Assembly: GCA_963575745.1 (NCBI GenBank)
Contig: CAUYUJ010017806.1
Span: 64,001 to 120,000 of the forward strand
DNA: 56,000 nt
Source of the DNA: Prorocentrum cordatum
Taxonomy: Eukaryota > Sar > Dinophyceae > Prorocentrales > Prorocentraceae
Direction: 5' to 3'
Shown here: positions 41,851 to 52,422 of the stretch, piece by piece
How positions within the stretch are numbered: the stretch's first letter is position 1
Layout: every line of letters begins with the position of its first letter
The notes under the pieces: generated by a model
What the model was told of the DNA's origin: nothing
Database searches by the model: none
Seen by the model: only the letters and a program-made list of their open reading frames with translations
Translations under genes and position numbers: made by a program

Positions 41851-43149
41851 AAAAAATGAGCTCCCCCCAAGATGGGCGCTCCCTGCAGAGGTATGTGCAC
41901 CAATCAGGTGCGGCAGTGCAGGTTACGTGCTGGAGATGTCTCAGTGCCGCTCGGGAGGGAGCTGCTAGGTCGTCATGCTGTTCGCGCAGGTGCCAGTCAG
42001 CCGTGCTGCGCGCCTGGTGTCGCCCACTGCGCTGCCTCGCGGCTGCGCGATGGGCAGCCTGCCCCCGGCTCTCGCCAGGCCGCCTGCCCGGCTGCTCTTG
42101 CAGCTGGGCGCCCCTGCTTGGCCAGCCCTGGCCGGGCGCCCCTGCCCTGCTCTGCGGTGATGCTTGAGCTGGCCGGGCGGGTGGCTCCTCCCCTCCCCCT
42201 GCCCCTGCCGTTCTCCGCCGCCAATTCCTTGGCGTTGGCGGGTGGCTTCTCGCTGCGCTGCGCCGCTCGGGCAGTTCAGTTGCTCTGCAGCTCAGCAGCT
42301 CAGCAGCCCGTGGGCACAGTGCCGGCATTTTGCGTTGCAGCGCGCTGTTAGCAGCCCCAGCTCCCGCCGCCGACGCTCGGGCCGTGCCTGCGTCCTGCTG
42401 GCGCCGTACGTGCTGCAGCAAAGCCTGGTGCTCGCGGCTTCCTGGCGGACGCTTGGGTGCTCCACTTGTCGCTGTGGACCTGCGTGCCGCTCCTCCTCCT
42501 CACGTGCTCTTTGGACTCGCTTCACGCTTTCGGCGCCTGCCGCGTCTTGGATTCGAGCCGTTGTCGGGGCCCCTCGGGGCCGTCCTAGAGGCATGTGAGA
42601 ACTTCCTGACCATTTGGTGGCGGACCAGGAGTCAGGAGTGGAAAGACAAGGGGCAGGAACCAAGATACATACATGAGAGAAGAGAAAAGAAGAGAGACCA
42701 TGAATACGCGACCTCCCAGTTTCGTGCCCTTAACAAGAGCTACGAGTCTAGAGGCCGCATAGGCCCAGCATAACCGAAGATGTGAGTTTTCCTGAATCCA
42801 GATCAAATGCAGGTTTTCGAAGGGATGTCGACGTTGTGTGGCATCTGTGGGAGGATCCGTAGCCGCTGTGACCCGTCTTGGGGCTCCTCCGGGGCCTCTT
42901 GGGGATATATTTGAGGCGATTTGGGGCCAGCTTGAACCGTCTGGTGCCATATTGCATGCCATCTTGTGCTTTCTAGATTCACCGCAGGCCCGAACGGATT
43001 CTCCAACACCTTGCGAACCGAGGGTCTATGTCACTGGGGAGTGGGGGCAGGAGAGGTGTCAAGACACTTCCTGGTCACAAGGCAAAAGCTGTCTCGCTAA
43101 GTCTCACCCGCCCTCCCAACACACAAGTAGCACCCGAGCATCCCTGGTA
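41851..43149. other. No gene seen
   Basis: GC-rich sequence to about 42600 has short ORFs in several frames and no recognisable domain. 42600-43150 is closer to balanced composition. I see no RNA gene, promoter or repeat of note. Confidence 0.5.
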
Positions 43150-43560
43150 ACAAAAAAAACCATTCGGAGTGTTCATGGGGCGTCCGCGCATTCTCCAGAT
43201 TTGGAACCACAGTGTATTTGGTATTGCAAGTTGACAAGGAATGTTGGCCTGCGCGCGCAACGAGCCATATGAGCCCACCCCCGCCGTCCCTGTCAAACAG
43301 ACCCAAAAATTGTCGCGGGGCGCCCGCGCATGCTCCAGATGGACAGGCAGAATGTATTGTGTACTGTTTTGTGACAGGGTTGGTTATCTTGCGCGCGGCA
43401 GGGAACATGCGCCCCCCCCACCGTCCCCGTCAAAAGCCAGTACAGCAAAATGTTTGCGGGGCGTTCGCGCATGCTCGACGTTACACAGGTTTTCGTGCTT
43501 TTTTATGGTATTGCAATTGGCATGGGTCCTGCTTAGTTGGGGGTCGCCATGTGTAAGATG
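43150..43560 (+). repeat. ~130-bp degenerate tandem repeat, three copies
   Basis: Each copy has GGGGCG(T/C)(C/T)CGCGCAT(T/G)CTC, a GTAT-rich middle, a GCGCGC stretch and, in the first two, a CC(A/C)CCGTCCC(T/C)GTCAAA end. Copies start near 43160, 43310 and 43445. The third loses its 3' part. Confidence 0.65.
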
Positions 43561-43589
43561 TGTTTATGAGTGGGTCAGGGATATACATC

Positions 43590-43611
43590 ACCCATGACAC
43601 ATCATGGGTAC
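43590..43611. repeat. Short perfect inverted repeat
   Basis: ACCCATGA and TCATGGGT are separated by CACA, giving an 8-bp stem with a 4-nt loop. No T-run follows and no gene ends nearby on either strand, so a terminator role is not supported. Confidence 0.5.
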
Positions 43612-44218
43612 GTAGTCTGGAAGCGCTGTTCCGCTAGAACACCCACGCTCGGAGGGTTGGTTTTATGTGTTTTGGGTACAAGGGAACTTGGACACGTTAA
43701 ACGTTTAGTTGGTGAATTTCCAGGGGGGCCCAAACGAGAGGAAACGATAATGTTGGAATCAGATGTCGCGCGCAGTGTTTTTTTGAGGTTTCCCAAGATG
43801 TGCAAATGGGCGGTTCAGCAGCACTGAATGGTCAGTGGGAATGCGCATCGGGGCTGGCGACTGGTTTCGTCATCCGCTCTCCCTACCACTCCTACCTCAT
43901 GCTCCATCCCTGCTCCTCCTTCTGTCGAGGGCCGCCAAACGGTGCGGTGACCACACGGTTTTGTGAGTCAGTGGGGATCTGGCGTGAGCCCACGGTTTTG
44001 GGACTTTGGTCGTTCTCCGAGGGATGCCTCGTGCGACTCGGGCCCCCGAGGCTTCAAAATCGTGTGGCGCCGGACCGTTCGGTGGGGTCTTTGGGCATCC
44101 CCACGCCGCCGCAAGGTCTGTCACCGCGCCGTCTTAGGACCCACAGTTTCTGTTCGCCGTCTTGCCTCCCTCTTGTGCGAGTCCTCCCGTTTCGGCCAGC
44201 GCTGCTCGGTCACGTGCG

Positions 44219-44998
44219 ATGTCGCGTTTCATCCGCTCCCGCCCTGGCGCGGGTAAGAATGGCGCGGCCAAGCTCACCGGCTTCACGGAGGCAGAACTGG
44301 CCGCGGCGGAGTGGGCACGGGCGTTGCCGGAGGTGCGCGAAAACTACAGGAGGACCACCAACGCCGAAGTCAAGGGAGGCTCGGTTGTCCGGGCGGCCCC
44401 ATTGTCATCCTGCTTATTGCCCGAGGGGCCGCTCGCTGCTCTGGTCATGCAGGGCGCTGGCGCGAAGGATGCCGATAGGAGGAACATTGAGAAGAAGAAG
44501 AAAAAGGAGAAAAAGGAGGAGAAGGAAAAGGACAGCTGCCTGCTGCCTGACGGGGCGGTCACTGCTCTGGTCGTGGAGGGCGCTTCCGTGAAGGATGCCG
44601 AGGGAAGGAGGAAAGAGAAAAAGGAGAAAAAGGGGGACAAGGCAAAGGAGAATAAGAAGGAGAGAAAGGCGGGGAAGGAAAAGGACAAAAAGGAGAAGTT
44701 GGCGGCTCTGGGCGGCGCCGAGGCCGCCGGGACCCCGCCTGCCAGCGGTCTGGACGCCTCAGTCTCAGAGCTTCCCCAGGCATCGGGGGCGAGGCTGGTG
44801 AGGACTGGGGCTGCGGTGGGGAGATTTCCTCGGCCCCCCGTGGTTTTTGTCAATGCGTCCCTTGCCCCCCCGCCGGCCCATGATGCGATTACCCTCCCGC
44901 GTTTGTCCTTCCTCCTCGGCGCAGCCGTCGATCGCTTCTCGGGCAGACTGCCCGGGATGTTCGCGATCGGCCAGCTCGTTCGCGTCCTACCCGTCTGA
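44219..44998 (+). CDS. Lysine-rich hypothetical protein with internal duplication
   Basis: An ATG at 44219 opens about 260 codons to a TGA. The N-terminus MSRFIRSRPGAGKNGAAKL is basic and could be a targeting peptide. FTEAELAAAEWARALPEV follows. A ~42-residue module then occurs twice: SSCLLPEGPLAALVMQGAG..KDADRR plus a Lys/Glu run, and DSCLLPDGAVTALVVEGAS..KDAEGR plus a longer Lys/Glu run. The C-terminal third is Ala/Pro-rich. I do not recognise a family. The duplicated module with conserved spacing argues for past coding, but a chance ORF cannot be excluded. A G-GTAAG near 44252 could be a splice donor, in which case the frame is only partly exonic. Confidence 0.4.
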   Translation: MSRFIRSRPGAGKNGAAKLTGFTEAELAAAEWARALPEVRENYRRTTNAEVKGGSVVRAAPLSSCLLPEGPLAALVMQGAGAKDADRRNIEKKKKKEKKEEKEKDSCLLPDGAVTALVVEGASVKDAEGRRKEKKEKKGDKAKENKKERKAGKEKDKKEKLAALGGAEAAGTPPASGLDASVSELPQASGARLVRTGAAVGRFPRPPVVFVNASLAPPPAHDAITLPRLSFLLGAAVDRFSGRLPGMFAIGQLVRVLPV

Positions 44999-45635
44999 GT
45001 GTCTCTTGCTCTTTCAGTCAGTCTTTCGGTGCTTTTGAACTCCAGGGTTTGGTGCTTCCCGAGCGGGCGCTCGAGTGCGTTCGAGGAAGCACAGGGCCGT
45101 CGTGGCCACGGCGTGGCGGTTACTCGACGGTCGTTGCATGTAGGTATTTGTCTGGATTCTCCATCCCCACTCCACTTTGGGCGCCTTCCTACTTCGAGAA
45201 TCGATATGCCCTTGCGGTGTTCTGTCATTCGCCGGGAGGGCCTGAGCCCAGTCTACTTTATCCGCCTTCCTACTTTATGTTTTTACCTACCTCTCCCGAC
45301 CGACGTGTGAGTTCCCCCGCAGACAGGTAGCTGCGGCGGAAGGTGGTGACGGGCACGAGGGGGTGGACCCCGGAGACGGCGGCGGGGGTCTGCGCCGCAA
45401 GCGGGCGCCGATTCTGCGGTCCCGCTGGACAGCTCGGATCCATCTCGGAGCCCCGCAGGGATTGGGCCTTCGGGGGCCCTCTGAAGTCCCAGTGAAGCAC
45501 GGGGGCGGTCCAAGAGGCTCCAGACGCAGGCGTGAGTTGAACTTGGCCCCGTCTCGGGGACTCTTCGGGGGCCTCTTGACTTCTGAGGGAGGCCTTGGCG
45601 GGGAGGATAGCAGGCGCACGGTCCCCCAACCCCCT
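44999..45635. other. No gene seen
   Basis: Mixed-composition sequence with a loosely repeated CCGCCTTCCTACTT / GCGCCTTCCTACTT motif (near 45180 and 45260). No supported coding region or RNA. Confidence 0.5.
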
Positions 45636-45938
45636 CAGATGATGATGAAGCTGATGATGATGTTGATAAAGCTGATTTTGATAATGATGATGATGATAAT
45701 GATGATGATGATGATGTTGTTCATGATACTTATGTTGATGAAAATTCTGATGATACCAATACTGATGCTGATGCTGAACATGATGATGCTGATGCTCATG
45801 CTGATGCTGATGATGATGATGAGGATTCTGATGATGCTGCTGATGATGAGGATGGCGACGACGACGAAGCTGCTGCTGCTGATGATGGTGGCGGTGGTGG
45901 TGACGATAACGATGATGATGACGATGCTGATGATGATA

Positions 45939-45972
<34 letters not shown>

Positions 45973-46683
45973 CGATGCTAATGGTTTTGATGGGGATACC
46001 GATGCCGATGACGATGACGATGAGGATGATGATGATGATGCTGATGCTGATGATGATAATTAGGATGATTACGATGATGAGGGTGATGCTGATGACGATG
46101 ATGATGATGATGATGCTGGTGATGATGAGGCTGATGACGATGCTGAGGCTACCGATGCTGATACTGATGATGCTGATGATGCTGCTGATGATGATGGTGA
46201 TAATGCGGATGATGCTGATGATGATACTGATGATGATGAGCATGATGATGATAATGATGATGATGGTGCTGATGCTAATGCTGCTGATGATGCTGATGCT
46301 GATGCTGATGCTGATGCTGATAATGATGCTGCTGTTTATTATGATGGCGACTACGTTGCTGAATGCTGATGATGATGCCGATCATGATGATGCTGTTGAT
46401 GATGATGATGATGATGATGATGATGCTGCTGATGAACATGCTGGTGTTGTTGATGATGATGGTGACAATGGTGAGGATGGGGATGAGGATGTGGATGATG
46501 ACGACGACGACGATGATGATGAGATGATGATCATGATGATGATCAGGATGCTGATGCTGATGATGATGATGATACTGATGATGATGATGCTGATGATGTT
46601 AATAGTGTTGGCGGTGACGATGATGATAATGATGATGATGCTGATCTTGACGATGATGATGATGCTGATGCTGATGCTGATGC

Positions 46684-46750
<67 letters not shown>

Positions 46751-46953
46751 ATGATGATGATGCGGATGATGCTGATGTTTCTGATGCTGCTGCTGATGAT
46801 GGTTATGATGATGATGCCACTGATGCTGCTGATGCTGATGTCGCTGATGATGATAATGACTGGCGATGATTGATGTTGATTATGGTTATGCTGCTGCTGA
46901 TTATGAGGATGCTGATGATATGATGATGCTGATGATGATGCTGATGATGATGC

Positions 46954-46988
<35 letters not shown>

Positions 46989-47276
46989 TTGATGCTGCTG
47001 ATGATGATGATGATGCTGATGATGATGATGATGATGATGATGAGGATGATGTGGATGGCGACGACGGCGACGAGGCTGCTGCGGCTGATTATGTTATTGT
47101 TATTGGTGTTGATGATGCTGGTAATGATGATGGTGGTGGTGGTGGTAGTGGTGATGGTGGTGATGATCATCATCAGGATGATCATGATGATCATGAGTCT
47201 GATGTTGTTGACGATGATGATGCTGCTGCTGTTGATGATGATCATGCTGTGGATGAAGATGATGATGAGGAGGAGG
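45636..47276. repeat. GAT trinucleotide microsatellite, about 1.64 kb
   Basis: GAT runs are interrupted by GCT, GAC, AAT and GGT triplets, with the purest stretch near 46685-46750. Frames without stops exist on both strands and encode only Asp-, Met- or Ile-rich low complexity. Confidence 0.95.
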
Positions 47277-47578
47277 CTCTGGAGACTCTGGATGACGACG
47301 AGGTGTGCCGAGAACGATGTACCAGGCCAAAAAGCAATACTCATAATCCCGTCGAACGCTCAACGGTCGACTCAAGCGAAAATAGGAACAGGCCTCTTGA
47401 AACCATTACCGACTTTCTCTCCAGAAGGGCCCCGCCCCTGGATGAGGTACCTTCTCTTGAAGTGCCTCGCAGACCCCAGGGGCGGTCTCCCCAAACACGG
47501 TTTGGAAATCAAAAACGCCCTAGACACACATCTGGCGGCGCATTCAAAACACCAAACCATTGGACCAGTGCGCCATAG

Positions 47579-48556
47579 CTAATGGGACGGGTGCGCTTCT
47601 CGGACCCCTTTGGGATCCCCAAGACACGGAAGGCGCGCGAGGTCTCCACGATGAGCACGACTATCTCCGCACCTCCCGCACACCCATCGCCCCTTAAACC
47701 TGTGAATTACATGGCCTCCATCCTCGCTTAGGATGACATGAGGCCCGCGCGCGGGTCTTCCTTCACTCATTTGCTGGACGTCCTTCCAGCCGCCTTTTTG
47801 ACACAGCCGCAGAATGCGCAGCACACATTTCAAAGTCAAAGGTGCAGCCGCCTCGCGCATCTTCCGCAACTTCTCATTGGACTTCTCGCGGGGATGGCAG
47901 TCGGCGCCCAGCCTTGCAAAATAATCAGCGCTCTTGTTACCTGTCCAGTAGGGCAAGCAGACTCCTTGGTCGATGGCCCCGGTTCTTGACATGTGCGAAG
48001 GAATCCAGACAACATCAATCTCTGCAACACCAATGTCTAATGCGACTTGCCAGAAATCTTTCCATAGCTCCATGTACTGATGGCCAACATTGCACCCATA
48101 CGGATAACCATGTGCCCATCCCTTCTTGAGATCTTCGTAGTCGGTTACAATCGTGATGTGCCCAGCTGACTTGTGCTTCAAAGCTTTGGTGGCCGCCCAG
48201 ATCTCGCCTGCTCCAGATGTCTGCCATGGATAAGGTACTGGTCCAGATGCAGCCGCCACTGTAGCTCCTGCCTCATCAATCATCACAAACGCCCATCCCG
48301 CTCTAGCTCGAACCTCACAGTGGGGAAAGATACAGCTGCCATCTGTGCACACCACACCGCTGATTAGCCCACTGACCGTACATTTGTGCCAATTGATAAT
48401 GTCATCGAAGGTCGGCAACGGCGCATAGAAAGTCGGATCTGGCATGAGCCCTTTGGTAGTCATCATCGTGATGGGATGCCCTTGCCCATGCTCTGTACGT
48501 CCCCACGTCAGTAGAGCACGCTCCTCACCAGTCCAACTGGATCGCTCTAGCGCGTG
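47579..48556 (-). CDS. LINE C RNase H frame, after an in-frame TGA
   Basis: This is in the same frame as the RT upstream and separated from it only by a TGA at 48557-48559. An ATG pair near 48466 is the first start. Motifs come in the standard RNase HI order: CTDGS (near 48340), GEIWAATKAL with the Glu (near 48200), TDYEDLKKGW (near 48135), IPSHM, and GNKSADYFARLGA (near 47935). A C-terminal Cys-containing tail (WVCGRCGD) follows. It degrades RNA in RNA-DNA hybrids during element replication. If TGA is read through or is a recent mutation from CGA, this is the C-terminal domain of the RT polyprotein. Confidence 0.8.
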   Translation of the reverse strand, partial: HALERSSWTGEERALLTWGRTEHGQGHPITMMTTKGLMPDPTFYAPLPTFDDIINWHKCTVSGLISGVVCTDGSCIFPHCEVRARAGWAFVMIDEAGATVAAASGPVPYPWQTSGAGEIWAATKALKHKSAGHITIVTDYEDLKKGWAHGYPYGCNVGHQYMELWKDFWQVALDIGVAEIDVVWIPSHMSRTGAIDQGVCLPYWTGNKSADYFARLGADCHPREKSNEKLRKMREAAAPLTLKCVLRILRLCQKGGWKDVQQMSEGRPARGPHVILSEDGGHVIHRFKGRWVCGRCGDSRAHRGDLARLPCLGDPKGVREAHPSH

Positions 48557-51500
48557 TCAGTCACACCTGAAAATGCGGTGGGTATCGGTGCCAGCTTCCA
48601 CACCACACATGGCACAGAGTGGGCTATGTACTGGTCGTACCTGGTGTAGCCGCTCTTGGCAGTAGAACCCACCAGCCAACCATGTCCGTATTAGTCCAGC
48701 ACCTTTGTAGTCCTCTTGTTGCCACAGCGTGCTGATGAACTTCTTTGCTGGCTCCAGCAGTGGGGGCCCAGCGAGGCCTTCCATGCCTCGAGACTGTGGC
48801 ATTTCTCGTAGAAGTCGTTGTTGAGTGGCCTGATTCACGATGCGTTTCAGCGTAGCAGGTCCTATGTCATGTAGATTCAATTTGGCTCCACGCTCGGTAA
48901 TCCAACAATCCCACGACGTCGTCGTCCAATTGAGCCGTTTGAGAGTCATTACCACTGCTCCAGCAGGCCCTCGTACCCCTCTCCACGTCCTCAGCTGATT
49001 CTGCGCTTGCATGAACGCCAAAGCCATGGCCCTGTGTTTGACCCATTTCCCATGCAGCGCTCTGAGCCAGTATACCAGTGGATACTCATCCGCAGCGAAC
49101 GTGGGGTCTGCTCTGGGGCAGTGCGACAACTGAAACTCCATGGTCCTGCACCGTCCTCGCGCCGTACCAAATAAGGCATGACCTGCAATGGCTCGCAGTT
49201 GCTTCAGCTGCGTATCAGACATACCCTTCACCTTCACAGTGTACATTACCGATGCCAGGCCTCCTCCACGAAATAGTCGTCCCATCTGCCTTCCACCTAG
49301 TGCCAGCCGTCGGTATCTCGAAATCCTTCGGGACGTAGCCGTGACTCTAGCTTGCTGCACCGCTCCACCAGCTCCTCTTCGTAGTGTACGATCGTGCCCA
49401 AGCTGCCTGACAATTCGGTGCCTCTTGAACTTGTGCTGCTTAAGCGCAACCTCTATCTGCTTCTCGAGTTGGGTGCTGGTGGCGATGACGTGTCCTTTGT
49501 TCGGGCTGAGCTCAAGTCCAAGGTTGACCAACTCCTTGCACAGTCGTCGCGCCGCTGGTATGATGACCTGTAATACTTGCTCGTGCGTTCCAGTAGCCTG
49601 CAGGCTTCCATCATCCACCACCTGTGTAAGACTAAGCGAGGGCCACAGTGTGTAGACCTGCTCGTAAGCACCCAGCGTGAACAACATCATCATTGTGGTG
49701 GCAAAAGCACAGCCGGCAATCACGCCATGATTGGTCTTCACCATATTTGAAACCATGTCACCACACCGTATCATACGTCCTCCTGCATACGATTTGAGAA
49801 GTAGCGCTAGCCGTGGCCGCTTGAATCCATGCCTGCACCCCACTGCCCATAACGTCGCATGCGGAATCTTTTCGAAAGCTTTCTTCAAGTCGAGCATGAC
49901 AGTAGCCGTATGTCGCTTGAGAGCTAGCCCAGCCTCTGCAAGTAGCGATTGTGTCCACACCGCCTGCTCTGAGCTACGCCCTGCCACCGCATAGTGGTAA
50001 CTCTTCACATTGTTGTTGAGCCAGTACTGCTGGTCCTGCTTGTGGCATTTGTTGTAGACTCGTAAAAGATCAGGTAGCAGCCCAATCAGACGATGTCCAC
50101 CTTCAGATTTCGGCAACCTGGACATGACGTTGTTGGTCAGCTGAGGTGGCAACTCCCCGATGATCTCTGCCTTCTGCATGATGGTTGCGAAACTTGAGAG
50201 TGCGGTATCGGAGAGGAGGGCGACATTCCTCGGGCCGAGGTTGTCTATGCCTGATGCCGTGCTTGCCTTGAACGTAGAAGCAACTTTCCGTATGTGGTCT
50301 ATGTCTAGAGTCTTCACGTCTTGATCCGAAGTGTGCAATTGTAAACTTGTACCAAAACTGCGCTCGCCCTCTTGATGCCTCCAAACACGCTTCCACTCTT
50401 CCAAGTCTGCCTGAAGTCGTGCAGCATGCGACTGCACGCCTGCCGTTGAGTGAATGTCCGCCTGCGTCCACATGGTGGGTAGCTTGGACCATCTGTGTGC
50501 CTGCTTTTCGCCTTTCTCGACGGCATCAGCTATGAGCTTCCGCCACTGCTTGACCCTGTCATTCGCGAACTTCACCTCGATACGAGTAGCCTCTTGGGCC
50601 GCACTCCAACTAGCATGTCGTAACCATTCCTCCTCCCAGTTGAACTCGTGCTCGTATCGGTAGCACCAGATGTCCCATTGCTCACCCATGTCGATTTTCT
50701 TGTTCTGTAGATTTCTCATCGTGTTGAGCCTGTCTTCGATGAACTTGCAGTCTCGTGTCCAATTGCGTTTGAGAGCATGCAGCAAATCCACCATGACCAT
50801 AGCGGCCCTCCGCCAAATTCTTGATGTCGGGTTACCTTGTGGTGACCTCCCTGGCGCCTTGCGTACCGAAGCCACTAACTTGCACACTGGCGATGATGTC
50901 TTCGCCCGTCCTTGACATGCTTTGCTGCGCTGGTCTTCCAGTTGAAACCGTTGGGCAAGCTCTTGATCTACCAAGCGGTGCCATTGAGCAAAACACCAGT
51001 GTAAATCTTCTTTGTCTTGCACGTAATCGCACTCAGAAAGGACGCGCTGGTACGAAGGCGGGGCCGGCGCTGCTCCCATCGGGCATTTCTTCGGGAACTT
51101 CTTGGGAATCTTCAGCTGCTGCTCCAAGGCTGCTCCTGGTCCAACTCGCAGTTTCAGCTGTACTCCCCAGTGTGTGGCAATCGAGAGCCCCTCAATCCTG
51201 CTGACACTTGTGATGAGACCCTTGAAGTGCTTACTGACAACGAAGTAATCAAGGATCCTGCCTTCACCACATGCACATGTCCATCGTGTAGGTGCCACTA
51301 TCATCGCATGTACCTGTGGTAAGATATTCAAATCATTAAGCTCCTCTGGTGTCATGTTCCAATCACCTCCGATGATGAAGGGGCGTCTCAATCTCTGAAG
51401 TTGCTCCATGACCAGTAGAACCAATCTTTTGTTCGCATCTTCGTATTCTCTTACTTTGTGCCCCGAAATCAAATAAATAGAACCAAGTATGAAACCACCG

Positions 51501-52422
51501 GGCAGCATGCCATCGACCCACTGCGTGGTCCATCGCCACTGTGGCACTGTCACGCCTCCAAGGTCTAGCGGTATAGCTGATGCAATATCTTGGCGTATTC
51601 CAACTGCCACTCCAGAACTGGCCGCGCGTCCTTCACCTTGTCGCGCTGGTGGCATATGGCAGTTCCAGCCTTGATGTTGAAGCCTGAGTCGCGCATCACC
51701 TATGCCTGGCTTGAGAATCTTGTGCTCTTGAAACAGAATGCCATCCGTATTGGGGTACATGTCCGTGATCTCCGCGGCCACCGTCGTCATCTTCACCGCT
51801 TCTTTTTGCGCAGCTGTGATGTTCACCGTGACAAATGTCCACTCCCGTTCGTGTCGCACGTCTCCGTCCTGAAGCCGTTGCTCTCGTTGCGCATGTGCGG
51901 TGGTGCCTCCACTGCACTCCCCTGGGGGGGCTGACCACCCGTCGGTGGACCCACAGGGCGGATCGCCTCCAGCCTGGGCATCGACCACCTGCCCGTCGGT
52001 AGCCAGGCCAGAGGGTTCAGCACCACCGCAAGAAAGTACCCGTCGCGCGCGTGTGGTAGTGCTTCCTCTGCACTCCCCTGTGGGGGCAAGCTTCCCGTCG
52101 GAAGACCCACAGGGCGGATCGCCTCCAGTCTTGGCATCGACCACCTGCCCGTCGGCAGCCAGACCAGAGGGTTCAGCACTACCACTGGTAACTGAACCAG
52201 ATCCCAATCCCAAGCGCCTGCACCTGTGCAATAACTGTTCCACTGCATCGTGAAACTGCCTAGCGGAATCCATCCCAAGCCTTCCGCTGCCGCCCACTGT
52301 ATCGTGTGGCTGTCGTGCCGGCTGCTCAATACCCTCCAAAGCCCAATCCACCGAACGGTGTAATTGTCGTAGTTCTTGCAGTAGTAGCCCCCAGTCTCCA
52401 TGTACATTTCCAGCCAGATCAC
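48557..52422 (-). CDS. LINE C ORF2: EEP endonuclease and reverse transcriptase
   Basis: The open frame extends much further upstream, but the part before about 52422 is out-of-frame ORF1 and low complexity, so I start it where ORF1 ends. A leader contains a twice-repeated 52-residue Ser/Gly/Pro-rich unit. EEP follows: TDGILFQEHK, FIIGGDWNM (near 51360), RILDYFVVS and THWGVQLKL in place of SDH. RT follows: STASGIDNLG, motif A VMLDLKKAFEKIPH (near 49885), motif B GVIAGCAFA and motif C QVVDDGS (near 49615). The frame closes with a CCHC-type cluster (CAMCG..DTHRIFRC) and a TGA. It would nick DNA and prime reverse transcription in the nucleus. No ATG is obvious at the start; expression may rely on overlap with ORF1. 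Confidence 0.8.
51915..52225 (-). repeat. 156-bp tandem duplication inside LINE C ORF2
   Basis: CACTCCCCTG begins at 51915 and 52071, and matching CCCACAGGGCGGATCGCCTC and CATCGACCACCTGCCCGTCG segments follow at the same offset. The period is 52 codons, so the frame is kept. The coded unit includes AEPSGLA.DGQVVDA and GGDPPCGS. Confidence 0.85.

Noticed and set aside
43590-43611. Hairpin as a transcription terminator
   Set aside because: No T-tract and no gene end nearby. It is a short perfect inverted repeat without supported function.
45363-47582. Long plus-strand frames (463 and 238 codons) through the GAT repeat
   Set aside because: They are stop-free only because GAT/ATG/TGA phasing leaves frames open. 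Products are Met-, Leu- or Asp-only low complexity.
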